From contig NZ_JASITD010000018.1 in assembly GCF_030063445.1 (NCBI RefSeq), forward strand, positions 39,682 through 103,681: 64,000 nt of DNA. Reading direction: 5' to 3'. This document shows, piece after piece, positions 48,121 to 57,106 of this stretch. Under the pieces are notes generated by a model. That model saw only the letters and a list, made by a program, of their open reading frames with translations, searched no databases and was not told where the DNA came from. The DNA comes from Hymenobacter sp. H14-R3 (GTDB lineage Bacteria > Bacteroidota > Bacteroidia > Cytophagales > Hymenobacteraceae). Within the stretch, counting starts at the first letter, position 1. Every line of letters starts with the position of its first letter. A program made the position numbers and the translations under genes.

Positions 48121-49599
48121 ATGCACATGCCCGTTGAGCTGCCCACCACCGAAGCGCGCCTAGCCGATGCCGATATTCTCACCGCCGTGGCGCGGCTTTT
48201 TGCCCAGCCGAAGGGGGTGGGCGCGGCCCGCATTGCCACGGCCTGCCGCGAGGGCATTGTGGAGCTAACGGGCTTTACCGACAGCCTGCTGGCGCGGCAG
48301 CGGGCCGCCGAGCTGGTGAAGGCCATTCGCGGCGTGCGCGGCGTGCTAAACGAGCTGTGCGTGCGCACCCCCCACGTGCCCGATGGCGAGCTGCGCCGCC
48401 GCGTGCAGCAGGCCCTGGCCCTGGCCCCGGCCGTACGTAGCTATGCCGTAGACTGCCGGGCCTGCGCCGGGGCCGTAACGGTGGAGGGCATCGTGCAGTC
48501 GTGGGCCGAAGTGCAGCTAGTGCTCCAGGTGCTGTTTGGGGTGCCCGGCCTGCGCCAGGTGCACAACCACTTGGTAGTACGCGGCGGCGCCCTCAACAAT
48601 TCGGATGCAGAAATCACGACGCAGATTCAGGCGTTTCTGGCCTGGGATATCCGGGTGGTGAGCGCGCGGGTAGAGGTACTCACTAGTGACGGCATAGTGT
48701 ACCTCACGGGGGCCGTGGGCTCGGCGGCCGAGCACGACCAGGTAGTGGCCACGGCCTACGTGGCCGGGGCCCGCTGCGTAAAAGCCAGTGAGCTGCACGT
48801 GGCGTACTGGGCCCAGGACCCAGCCCTGAGCCGCCAGAAATTTACCCCGCCGGCCGATGCCGAGGTGGCCCAGGCCATTCAGGATGCGTTCCGCTACGAC
48901 CCGCGCCTCGGCTCGCTGCTCCCCACCGTGCAGGTGCGCGCCGGGGTAGTTACGCTGCTGGGCACGCTCAGCAACCTGCGGGCCCGGCAGGCCGCCGAGC
49001 AGGATGCCCGCAACGTGGTGGGCACCTGCCAGGTACACAACCTGCTAAAGGTGCGCAGCACCCGCCCCGAACCCGATGCGCACATTCAGGCGCAGGTGCA
49101 GGCTGCCCTGCTGCACGACCCCTACGTGAGCCACCGCAGCTTTGAGGTGCGGGTGACCAATGGCCGCGTGCAGCTGGCGGGCGTAGTGGCCGACCACTTC
49201 GACCGGGAGCGGGCGGCCGACGTAGCCGCCGGCATCAACGGGGTGGTGGAGGTGGCAAACCACGTGCACCTGGCGGCGGCCCCCGGCACCCAGGTAGCCC
49301 CCGATACCGGCGAGGCAGTGCCCCCCACCCAAGTGCCATTTAGCCGCGAGGGTGTCAACGCCCAGTTAGCCCAGCGCCTGCACCAGCACTACCAGTGGTC
49401 GGCCCTGCTCCACAGCCAGCCGATTGAGTTGGGCGTGCGGGCCGGCCGCGTCACGCTCAGCGGCACCGTGGGCTCGTGGCTGGCCCGCCAGCAGGCCGTG
49501 AGCGGGGCCTACGCCTGCGGAGCCACGGAGGTAAACAATCACTTGCGTATACTCGCCGCGAAGAGAGAAAGCGAAGGCTTACCTAAGCTTGTGCCCTAG
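48121..49599 (+). CDS. Six-BON-domain protein
   Basis: A 492-residue protein without a signal peptide that is built from six BON domains (roughly residues 17-83, 87-155, 164-228, 246-313, 318-385 and 410-477). Each has the core pattern of a small helix-strand unit with GxVxLxG, for example GIVELTGFTDSLLARQRAAE, GIVYLTGAVGSAAEHDQVVA, GVVTLLGTLSNLRARQAAEQ, GRVQLAGVVADHFDRERAAD and GRVTLSGTVGSWLARQQAVS. BON domains bind lipids or small ligands. Most known BON proteins are periplasmic with one to three domains, so a leaderless six-domain chain is unusual. The preceding FNR-like sites place it in the redox regulon. Confidence 0.9.
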   Translation: MHMPVELPTTEARLADADILTAVARLFAQPKGVGAARIATACREGIVELTGFTDSLLARQRAAELVKAIRGVRGVLNELCVRTPHVPDGELRRRVQQALALAPAVRSYAVDCRACAGAVTVEGIVQSWAEVQLVLQVLFGVPGLRQVHNHLVVRGGALNNSDAEITTQIQAFLAWDIRVVSARVEVLTSDGIVYLTGAVGSAAEHDQVVATAYVAGARCVKASELHVAYWAQDPALSRQKFTPPADAEVAQAIQDAFRYDPRLGSLLPTVQVRAGVVTLLGTLSNLRARQAAEQDARNVVGTCQVHNLLKVRSTRPEPDAHIQAQVQAALLHDPYVSHRSFEVRVTNGRVQLAGVVADHFDRERAADVAAGINGVVEVANHVHLAAAPGTQVAPDTGEAVPPTQVPFSREGVNAQLAQRLHQHYQWSALLHSQPIELGVRAGRVTLSGTVGSWLARQQAVSGAYACGATEVNNHLRILAAKRESEGLPKLVP

Positions 49600-50210
49600 T
49601 GGTGCACCTGCTGGCGGCGGCGCGGCAGTTGCGGCGGCAGGCAAACCGGCAGGCCTTGCGGCGGCACCACGAAACAAGGCTGGTGGTGGGCGCGCTCACG
49701 GGCTTTGTGGGGGCGGGCAGTGGTTTCCTCCTCATTCTGGCGCTGGTGCTCGGGGGGGCGGCTGCCCATGAAGCTGGCCGTGGGCACCTCGCTGGCCATC
49801 ATCGCCCTGAGCTCGCTCACCAGCTTTATAAGTGATTTGAGCGCGGGCACGCCCATTGCGGGGCCCTTTATCCTGGGTTTCCTGGCCTTTGCGCTGGGCG
49901 GCATCGTGCGGGCCAAACTCAAGCCCGCGTTCGGGTGGTTTACGCTGGCCATGAGCACGTTGCTTGGCATCATTCTCGCCAAAAGAGAAGTCATCAGCTG
50001 GTTTCGGGTTCAGGAGATATTCCGCTTCCAGGCCTTCCACGTATACGGCGTTATCGGCTCGGCCATTGTGGTGGGCATGGGTTCTATTCAGCTCCTCAAG
50101 CGCAACCGCCTCAAACCCACCAGTGCCGAGCCCATTCTGCTGGCCGACAAGCAGTTCAACCACGGCATCTGGCTTGGCGGCTTCATTTTCGGGCTGAGCC
50201 ATTACCGGAC
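49599..50210 (+). pseudogene. TauE/SafE-YeeE (DUF6691) chimeric remnant
   Basis: A GTG at 49599 overlaps the BON stop. The first 50 residues read LVVGALTGFVGAGSGFLLIL, a TauE/SafE sulfur-compound exporter motif without its N-terminus. A run of seven G (49752-49758) breaks the frame; one G fewer would continue into RLPMKLAVGTSLAIIALSSL, again TauE. At about 49951 the sequence turns into a different family: LAKREVISWFRVQEIFRFQA, FHVYGVIGSAIVVGMGSIQL and ADKQFNHGIWLGGFIFGL are DUF6691/YeeE-YedE-like. It then stops being similar and lacks the following helices. It looks like a fusion by deletion, followed by decay. Confidence 0.7.
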
Positions 50211-50284
50211 TAGGGCGGCAGGGGCCGCCTGCCTTGTTGCCAGCTCACCTGCGTTACTTCTTGCGCGCTTAACCTCCCTCCGTG

Positions 50285-50653
50285 ATGAAAACCATCAGCG
50301 GCGAGCCCATTGTGCTGGCCGGCAAGTAGTTCAATCACGGCACCTGGATTGCACGTTTTTCGCCCCGCGAGCGGGAAGGGGGCCTCGACGCGGCCGCGCC
50401 GGGCCTGAAGGCGGAGGTTGGCTACGGCCCCTACTACCTGCCCGACGCAACGAATTTCCGGCCCAATAAGTACGGCACGCCTTCGCACGGCCAGCTCATC
50501 GCTATTCCGTTGTGGGGCTGGGCCAAAGGGCTGCGCGGGCAGGTACGCTACATTTACAAAGCGCCGCTGGGCGACACCTCCGGCGAGGCCCGCTACGTGG
50601 TAAACAAGGTGGACATGCACCAGCTCAACCTGATTACCCACTACGATTTCTAA
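50285..50653 (+). pseudogene. Remnant: YeeE-like start, TAG stop and outer-membrane-protein tail
   Basis: The segment 50303-50349 repeats 50128-50174 with few changes (EPIVLAGK-FNHGTW against EPILLADKQFNHGIW). In this copy a TAG (50327-50329) replaces the Gln codon. In the same frame the text continues for 110 codons with outer-membrane-like sequence, ending QVRYIYKAPLGDTSGEARYV and HQLNLITHYDF with a terminal Phe as in beta-barrels. It is probably a deletion fusion of a transporter start and a porin end. Expression is unlikely. Confidence 0.6.
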
Positions 50654-50671
50654 CCCGCTTTCCATCTGCTG

Positions 50672-51217
50672 ATGAATTTCCTTCCCTCCTTGCTCTCCAC
50701 CGCGGCGCTGCTGGCTACCGTCGGCACCGCCCAGGCCCAGACTATGCCCGCGGCCACCGCTACCCCGCCGCCGCCCGCCGCTGCCCCCACTCCCGCACCA
50801 GTCCTGACGCCGCCCAACGCTGCCTTTGCGGCCAAAGCGGCTACCTACGTTGGGGCACCGGCTACCAAGGGGCATTACCGGGCTGTTTATCAGCTTGATA
50901 GCAACGACCCCAAGCTCATCAACCAGACGCTGCACAACATGAGAAACGCCCTGGACGACCCGCGCCTGAAAGGCAAGCTGGAGTTGGAGCTGGTGGTGTT
51001 CAGCGGCGGCACGGTGGTGTTTAAAAAGGAGCAGCCCTACGAGGCCGACGTGCTGGCTTTGCAGCAGGCCGGCGTGCAGCTGACGCAGTGCGCAAATTCG
51101 ATGAAAGCCTACAAGCTGACCAAGGACGACATGCTGCCCTACATCTCGGTGGTGCCCACCGGCAACGGCGAGCTGATTATCCGCCAGGCGGAGGGCTGGG
51201 TGCTGGTGCATCCGTAA
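50672..51217 (+). CDS. Exported DsrE-family protein
   Basis: A 181-residue protein with a signal peptide (ends AQAQT), then a 40-residue Pro/Ala-rich linker and a DsrE/F-like domain: HYRAVYQLDSNDPKLINQTL, KLELELVVFSGGTVVFKKEQ and LQQAGVQLTQCANSMKAYKL. The Cys in QCANSMK matches the position of the sulfur-carrying Cys of DsrE/TusD-like proteins. Exported DsrE proteins may bind persulfide or move sulfur. It lies next to the TauE/YeeE sulfur-transport remnant, which supports a former sulfur locus. Confidence 0.85.
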   Translation: MNFLPSLLSTAALLATVGTAQAQTMPAATATPPPPAAAPTPAPVLTPPNAAFAAKAATYVGAPATKGHYRAVYQLDSNDPKLINQTLHNMRNALDDPRLKGKLELELVVFSGGTVVFKKEQPYEADVLALQQAGVQLTQCANSMKAYKLTKDDMLPYISVVPTGNGELIIRQAEGWVLVHP

Positions 51218-51281
51218 CGGCGCGCGGCGGGCCCCTCCCCCGGCTACTTTGCTGGCCTTGCCGGCAGGGTGCGCAAAAAGC

Positions 51282-51346
51282 AAGAGGCCCTGCCCTCACC
51301 GAAAACGAAGCAGCCAGCATCGCCTTCGGTAAGAGCAGAGCCTCTT
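51282..51346. terminator. Hairpin between converging DsrE and katG genes
   Basis: A 22-bp arm (51282-51303) pairs with 51325-51346 with three wobble positions. No long T tract follows, so termination is probable but not certain. Confidence 0.55.
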
Positions 51347-51366
51347 ACTCATTAACTGTTTATTAA

Positions 51367-53661
51367 TCAGATTTTTACGTCGTAGCGGTCGAGCATCATC
51401 ACTTTATCCCAGGCCTTCACAAACGCTTTCACGAAGCGCTTGTGGCCATCGCTGCCGGCGTACACTTCCGCCACCGCGCGCAGCTGGCTGTTGGAGCCAA
51501 ACACGAGGTCGGAGCGGGTTGCTACGAAGCGGCTTTCGCCCGTTTTGCGGTTATCGAGCGAGAAGGTCATGCCCTTCTCATCCGCCTTCTTCCAATCGAA
51601 GTCCATGCTGGTCAGCACAGTGAAGAAGTCGTTGGTAAGCACGCCCACACGGTCGGTAAAGATGCCGTAGGGCGAGCCGTCGTGGTTGGCGTTCATGGCC
51701 CGCAGGCCCCCCGCCAGCGCCACCCACTCGGGCGCGGTGAGCGAGAGAAGCTGCGCCTTGTCGAGGAATAGCTCCTCCGGAGAAACATGCTGCGCAATTT
51801 CCCCAAACCCTTTGTCGAGGTAGTTGCGGAAGCCATCAGCCACGGGCTTCAGCCACGTAAACATCTCTATGTCAGTAAGTTCTTGCGTAGTATCGCGGCG
51901 GCCCGGCGTAAAGGGTACCTCGGTGGTAACGCCCGCATCGGCGGCCGCTTTTTCGAGCGCGGCGCAGCCGCCCAGCACGATGAGGTCGGCGAGCGATACT
52001 TTCTTGCCGCCGGCCTGCTGGCCGTTAAATTCCTCCATCACCGTGCGTAAGGCCGCGATAACCGGCACCGTGCGGCGATTAACCGCCCAGTCCTTTTGCG
52101 GAGCCAGGGCGAGCCGCCCGCCATTGGCACCACCCCGCTTGTCGCTGCTGCGGTGCGTAACCGCGGCCGAAAAGGCGGTGTACACCAGGTCGGACACGGA
52201 AACAGCCGATGCCATAATCGCCTTCTTCAGCGCCGCAATATCCGCCGCGTCCACCAGGGCATAGTCGGCCACCGGAATGGGGTCTTGCCAGAGCAGGTCA
52301 TTTTCGTTCACCTTCTCGGCACCGAGGTAGCGCTCGCGCGGGCCCATGTCGCGGTGGGTCAGCTTGTACCAGGCCTTGGAGAAGGCCTGGGTAAAGGCGT
52401 CGAAGTCGTGGAGGAATTTCTCACACACGGCGCGGTACTCGGGGTCCACCTTGAGGGCGATGTCGGTGGTCATCATCATCAGGGCGTTCATTTGGCCGGG
52501 GATGTGCGCATCGGGCGTTTGGGGCGCGTTTTTGTCCACCGGGGTCCACTGCAACGAGCCGGCCGGGCTCTTAGTCTGCTCCCATTCAAATTTGAACAGG
52601 TTGACCAGGTAGTCGTTGTCCCACTGGGTGGGGTTGGGCGTCCAGCTGCCCTCGATGCCATTGGTCATCGTGTTTTCGGCATTGCCCTTGCCCTTGGGGT
52701 TGTGCCAGCCCAGGCCCATTTCCTCCATCGGCGCAATCTCGGGCTGGGCCCCGATTTTGGCCGCCGGTACCATGCCGTGGCTCTTGCCAAAGGCGTGGCC
52801 GCCGGCAATCAGAGCCACGGTTTCCTCGTTGTTCATGGCCATGCGGGAGAAGGAAACGCGGATGTCGCGCGCCGCTCCCATTGCATCGCCGTTGCCGTAG
52901 GGGCCTTCGGGGTTCACGTAAATCAGGGCCTGGTGCGTGGCCCCGAGCGGGTTCTCCAAGTCGTAGTCGGCATCGCCGTTTTTGCCGCGCCAGCGCTTGT
53001 CGCGGGTTACCATTTCGTCGGGCGTGTGTTTCTTATCACCGTCCCACACCTCGGGGCCCCAGTAGGTGGCGTCGTCGGCCTCCCAGGCGTCGTGGCGGCC
53101 ACCGGCGAAGCCGTAGGTGGGGAAGCCCATGATTTCCAGCGCGCAGTTGCCGGTCAGCACGATAAGGTCGGCCCAGGAAAGGGCGCTGCCGTATTTCTGC
53201 TTGATGGGATAAATCAGCCGGCGCGACTTGTCGGTGTTGCCGTTGTCCCACCAGCTGCTGATGGGCGCGAAGCGCTGCAACGCCTCCCCGGCCCCGCCGC
53301 GGCCGTCGGCAATGCGGTAGGTGCCGGCCGAGTGCCAGGCCATGCGAATCATCTGCGGGCCGTAATTATTGTAGTCCGACGGCCACCAGTCAACCGAAGA
53401 GGTCAGGAAGCCTTTTATTTCTTGCTTCAGCGCCTCCAGGTCAATGGCGTTGAACGCCTCAGCGTAGTTGAAGTCCTCGCCGAGCGGGTTAGCACCCGGG
53501 GCATTGTGGTGCAAAAGCTCCACGCGCAGCCGGTTGGGGTACCAGTCGGACAGCGTGGGCGACGCCCCTTCCGCGCCGCCGATGCGGTCGCCGCCGAAGG
53601 GGCATTTGCCGGCCATTTCAAATGTTTTGGTGTCAGTTTTGTCGGGGCTCATGTTAATCAT
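51367..53661 (-). CDS. katG: Catalase-peroxidase KatG
   Basis: A 764-residue bifunctional heme enzyme that removes H2O2 and oxidises peroxidase substrates. The distal site is [13 protein letters not shown] with the Trp and His of the Trp-Tyr-Met adduct; the Tyr lies in [20 protein letters not shown], and the proximal His in [17 protein letters not shown] second, degenerate peroxidase-like domain makes up the C-terminal half, as normal for KatG. The start is at 53661 or 53652 (MSPDKTD), which cannot be decided. No OxyR-type gene is adjacent. Confidence 0.97.
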   Translation of the reverse strand: MINMSPDKTDTKTFEMAGKCPFGGDRIGGAEGASPTLSDWYPNRLRVELLHHNAPGANPLGEDFNYAEAFNAIDLEALKQEIKGFLTSSVDWWPSDYNNYGPQMIRMAWHSAGTYRIADGRGGAGEALQRFAPISSWWDNGNTDKSRRLIYPIKQKYGSALSWADLIVLTGNCALEIMGFPTYGFAGGRHDAWEADDATYWGPEVWDGDKKHTPDEMVTRDKRWRGKNGDADYDLENPLGATHQALIYVNPEGPYGNGDAMGAARDIRVSFSRMAMNNEETVALIAGGHAFGKSHGMVPAAKIGAQPEIAPMEEMGLGWHNPKGKGNAENTMTNGIEGSWTPNPTQWDNDYLVNLFKFEWEQTKSPAGSLQWTPVDKNAPQTPDAHIPGQMNALMMMTTDIALKVDPEYRAVCEKFLHDFDAFTQAFSKAWYKLTHRDMGPRERYLGAEKVNENDLLWQDPIPVADYALVDAADIAALKKAIMASAVSVSDLVYTAFSAAVTHRSSDKRGGANGGRLALAPQKDWAVNRRTVPVIAALRTVMEEFNGQQAGGKKVSLADLIVLGGCAALEKAAADAGVTTEVPFTPGRRDTTQELTDIEMFTWLKPVADGFRNYLDKGFGEIAQHVSPEELFLDKAQLLSLTAPEWVALAGGLRAMNANHDGSPYGIFTDRVGVLTNDFFTVLTSMDFDWKKADEKGMTFSLDNRKTGESRFVATRSDLVFGSNSQLRAVAEVYAGSDGHKRFVKAFVKAWDKVMMLDRYDVKI

Positions 53662-53834
53662 TATGGTTTCCTCTAAAGTGGGTCTTAAGTAAACAAACGC
53701 AGGTTCTGTTCTAACTGTTTTTCTTCCCCTTTACCGGTTGGTTTTTCTGCTCCTGATAGCCCGGGGAAAATACTTTCTTCGTGTTCATCATTACCTTACC
53801 TTTCATGCTGCCCGCTTTTATGACGGGTTACCGT

Positions 53835-54494
53835 CTAGTTCGAATCGTCGGCCCGGGCTTTGGGAGTAGGTGCCGAGTCGGCTTCTACTTCGGCGGGCTT
53901 GGTGCGCTCAATAACGGAGAAAACCAGGCTAAACCCCACGGCGCTCAGCAAAGTAGCCCATACCGCCGGCGAAGCAGCCAAGCCCATTGCCAGGGCTACG
54001 GCGGGGTTCAGCACCCCGTGGCTGACCAGCAAGCCGGCCAGCAGCGCGCCGCCCACCGCAATGCCGCTGCCCGCCTTGGCCACCTGCTTCTCGGTGGTAG
54101 CCGCCACCGTGAGCATGAGGATGCCAAAGCCCACAAACTCAGCGGCAATGGTGCCCGCCTGGTAGCTGTGGCCCAGTTCGCCCACCAGCCCGGCCCTGGC
54201 TACGGCGCGCGCCAGCAAGGCCCCGGCCACCTGGGCCACCACATACAGCAGCCCGTGGGCAAGCGGAAAACGCCGGCTCACCACCAGCCCCACGGTCACG
54301 GCCGGATTGAGGTGCGCGCCCGACAGGCTGCCCACCGCATACACGAACACGAGCAGCGTAAGCCCCACAGCGAAAGGCGTGAGTGGCGGCGCTACCGTGA
54401 GGGCGGCCAGGGCTAGAAAAAAGGTGCCCAGCAGCTCAGCCAAAGCCGACCGAAAGGCCTCGCTACCCAATGGATTGGCAGTTTTATCACTCAT
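53835..54494 (-). CDS. Aquaporin (MIP) family channel
   Basis: A 219-residue channel with six helices and both NPA boxes: SGAHLNPAVTVGL and SHGVLNPAVALAMGL. The second NPA is followed by Val rather than Arg, unlike most aquaporins, so the selectivity filter may be altered. It lies divergent from nothing and 173 bp from katG on the same strand, suggesting a link to H2O2 or water movement. The C-terminal tail is charged and Pro-rich. Confidence 0.9.
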   Translation of the reverse strand: MSDKTANPLGSEAFRSALAELLGTFFLALAALTVAPPLTPFAVGLTLLVFVYAVGSLSGAHLNPAVTVGLVVSRRFPLAHGLLYVVAQVAGALLARAVARAGLVGELGHSYQAGTIAAEFVGFGILMLTVAATTEKQVAKAGSGIAVGGALLAGLLVSHGVLNPAVALAMGLAASPAVWATLLSAVGFSLVFSVIERTKPAEVEADSAPTPKARADDSN

Positions 54495-55076
54495 AAAAGG
54501 AGAAGAAAAGCAAGCAGCAGGGGATTCGCAGCACAGGCACTATACCTGCCCGCCACGCGGCGGCGAGACATAGGGGACTACTACAGCCCACTACGCACGC
54601 CAAAGCTGGCTTATACATCTGCCTGTGAGCCGGATGGTTTACTTAAACGACCATGCGGCTTAGGCTTGGCTTAGGATTAACTTAATTTCTGGTTAAATTA
54701 CCGCCGCCCCATTTCCTTTGCGAGTGGCTATGGGCGTAGCTTGAGGTGGCCGGCTAAACCGGGAGAAAACCGGGTCGTAACTTACTTCACTCCTGCAAAA
54801 GCCCCCCCCAGGCGGCGGCGCGGCGGGGCCGCTTTTCGCGCCGCCGCGCCGCCGCCGAAGGCCGCGCGGCTTTCGCGGCTGCACCGGCGCTCAATAGCAG
54901 CCCGGAGTGCCTCGGTGCGTGGCAAAAAGAAGCCCGCTGGCCGGCCATCGTTAAGCAATCGAAAGCGGCTTCGTGCAACGAGCGGGCCAGCGGCCCGCCA
55001 ATAGTTGGCACGGGGCCAAGCCCCGCGCCATCCGCGTAACAGCCCGTTACAGGGCTGCCCCCCCAACCCCACTGCC
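54495..55076. repeat. Intergenic stretch with GC hairpins
   Basis: This gap has no convincing gene; several open frames reflect GC-rich repeats. It holds a 16-bp perfect hairpin (54811-54826 with 54841-54856), an AGCGGGCC hairpin near 54981-54998 and an inverted copy of the GGATGGC hairpin at 55004-55040 (stem 55006-55016 with 55020-55030). GTAAC and GTTAC at 55036-55050 pair as well. The last two lie right upstream of the decayed cydA. Confidence 0.55.
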
Positions 55077-55690
55077 GTGTCCGTCGATATGCTGGCCCGC
55101 GTCGAATCTGCCTTTACCATTGCCTTTCACCATATCTACCGCCGCGCAGCATCGGGCTGGGCGTAGTGCTGGTCATCGGCGTGGCTACGGGCATGGTGAT
55201 GAAGTTTGATTTCGGCCACCCACCAGGCCACTTACTCGCGCTACGTGGGCGACATTTTCGGCTCGGCGCGGGCGGCGGAAGGCATTTTTGCCTTCGCCCT
55301 GGAATCGGGCTTTGTGGGCATTCTGCTCTTTGGCTGGCACCGGGTATCGCCGCGGGTGCCCTTCTTTACCACGGCAATGGTGGCGCTGGGCTCCCTGTTT
55401 TCGGCCGTCTTGATTGTGTTAGCAAACGCCAGCCGGCTTTCACATCGTGGGCTCGGGCCAAAATCACCAACTTCTGGGCGATGGTCTTCAACCCGGGTAG
55501 CGCAGGCCGACTCTCGCACGCCGGTATTAGCTCCTTTCTCTCCGGCTCGTTTCTGGTGCTGCGCGTGCGCGCGTTCTACATTTCTACTCTGCTGAAAGGC
55601 CGCTTCGTGGACAGCTTGAAGGCGGCATTTAAGATTGCGCTGGTCGTGGCCACGGTGTCGGGGCTGGGCCAGTTGTTCACCGGCCACGAC
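55077..55690 (+). pseudogene. Decayed cytochrome bd ubiquinol oxidase subunit I (cydA)
   Basis: The N-terminus reads DMLARVESAFTIAFHHIYR as in CydA, which catalyses quinol oxidation with O2. Then segments of the family appear in different frames: [92 protein letters not shown] and LKAAFKIALVVATVSGLG. Pieces are missing around the first helix and after the start, and at least two frameshifts occur. Heme-ligand regions beyond residue 190 and all of cydB are gone. The 3' end lies 7 bp from the Acg gene stop. Confidence 0.85.
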
Positions 55691-55696
55691 CCTGGC

Positions 55697-56827
55697 CTAC
55701 GCCATATTCCGGCCCACCGCGCCGTTCTGAACGAACCACTCGACCGGGCGGCGCTCGGCCACGGGCTCGGGGTAGTCGTTTACGTAGCCGCAGCGCAGCA
55801 GGAACTGAATGGGCTCGGCCAGGCCCAGGGCCCCGTTTACTTGCTGGGCGAAGGGGGCTTCTTCCAGTACCTGCGTCATGGGGTGCACCGCAATGCCGCA
55901 GCCCCGCACCTGCGTCCAGAGGCGCTGCACCCGCCGGCCGGCATCGAGCAGCGTCGGGGTGGCGCGGTCGGGGCTGGTGAGCACCAGCCAGCCCCCCGAC
56001 TGGCCCACCTGCTCGGCCACCTGAGCCATACTCTGCTCCCGAAAGCTCGTTTTCATGACCGTGGCCGGGCTATAAAAATGCCGCACCCACCACCCGGCTA
56101 CCCCCCCGATTCCCATGCTGGCAGGCGTGAGGCCGTCGCGGTGCCGAGCGGCTTCCTGGTTCGAAAACCGGACCCAGCGGCTTAGCTCCTGCTCGGCCGC
56201 ATCGCGGTAGGTTTGCTGGCGATTGGCAGCCAGGGTTTGGGCATCCAGCCACTGGCCCTGGGGCGAGGCGCGGCGGAAGAAGTGGTAGCCGGGCTCGCCC
56301 GCCGTCAGGGCGCGCACATCGGCCGGGGCCAGCGGCTGGTCGCGGTAGCCCGTGCGCAGCGTGCGGCGGCGCAGCAGGCCCGTTACGTCCACAGCGGGCA
56401 GGCCCGCGGCTTTGGCCAGCTTTACATCTACCATGCTAGCTGCCTGGTTGTTATCGGCCAGCAGCTGCCAGCGGCAGGCGTAGCCGAGGTAGTTGGCGGC
56501 CGATTCCAGGTTTTGCATAAAAGCCCCCATCGACAGCATGGTTTCGCGCTGGGCAGGGTCCACGGCCGGCAGCCAGCGGGTGCAGTCGTTGCCGATGGTC
56601 CACTGGAAGGGCGCGTGGCGCGTCACGCGCCAAGGCTGGGTGTTGTGGCCACTGGGGGCCAGCGCGGCCAGGCGCAGAATTTCCCGCTCATCGGGCAGCA
56701 GCGGCACCGCGCCGGCGGGCGGCACCGGGGGCCGGGTGGCTTGGGGCGGCTTCGTGGCCAGGTAGGCGAGGCCGCCGGTAGTGAGCAGCACGCCCCCGGC
56801 GGCCGGCCAAAATTGTCTCCGATTCAT
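55697..56827 (-). CDS. Acg-family FMN-binding nitroreductase-like protein
   Basis: A 376-residue protein with an N-terminal twin-arginine-like start (NRRQFW), a hydrophobic helix, and a nitroreductase-type domain. Landmarks are LAALAPSGHNTQPWRVTRHA (FMN-phosphate side), GAFMQNLESAANYLGYACRW, LLRRRTLRTGYRDQPLA, GWLVLTSPDRATPTLLDAGR and HPMTQVLEE. This is the Acg branch, known in mycobacteria as hypoxia/dormancy-induced and thought to sequester FMN. Such genes commonly sit with universal stress and cytochrome bd genes, matching the remnants here. A FNR-like dyad lies 110 bp upstream. Confidence 0.85.
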   Translation of the reverse strand: MNRRQFWPAAGGVLLTTGGLAYLATKPPQATRPPVPPAGAVPLLPDEREILRLAALAPSGHNTQPWRVTRHAPFQWTIGNDCTRWLPAVDPAQRETMLSMGAFMQNLESAANYLGYACRWQLLADNNQAASMVDVKLAKAAGLPAVDVTGLLRRRTLRTGYRDQPLAPADVRALTAGEPGYHFFRRASPQGQWLDAQTLAANRQQTYRDAAEQELSRWVRFSNQEAARHRDGLTPASMGIGGVAGWWVRHFYSPATVMKTSFREQSMAQVAEQVGQSGGWLVLTSPDRATPTLLDAGRRVQRLWTQVRGCGIAVHPMTQVLEEAPFAQQVNGALGLAEPIQFLLRCGYVNDYPEPVAERRPVEWFVQNGAVGRNMA

Positions 56828-56936
56828 GGCACCAAGGGAATAGGGAAGCTTACCCCCGCCACATTGGTGGGGTAGGCGCTAACAAAGGTGCGGGCCGGGC
56901 GGAGCCGGCAACATGCGCATAGTCAGCCTTTACTGC

Positions 56937-56948
56937 TGACTATTGTCA
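56937..56948 (-). promoter_or_regulatory. FNR-like dyad upstream of the Acg gene
   Basis: TGACTATTGTCA lies between the Acg gene and the broken receiver-CRP gene. On the minus strand a box CACCTTTG (56890-56883) lies 56 bp from its centre, close to the 55 bp seen elsewhere. A partly overlapping 9-bp dyad ATAGTCAGC/GCTGACTAT (56919-56943) is also present. Confidence 0.55.
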
Positions 56949-57106
56949 GGCCGGCAGCGCGGGGCAGCGGTTATTCCTATGACTTATTTCAGCTGGATAA
57001 AAGATTTATTTTCAGCTTATTAGACCTGCATTAATGGCCCTTCCTACTGCCGCTCACGTTTAGCCGGGCTACCCGGTAGCCCGGCCGTTTTCACGCTGCC
57101 TTCCTA

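Noticed and set aside
52096..53676. 526-codon plus-strand frame over katG
   Set aside because: Antisense shadow of a highly conserved enzyme.
54782..55120. 112-codon minus-strand frame upstream of cydA
   Set aside because: It is built from GC hairpins and dispersed repeat sequence.
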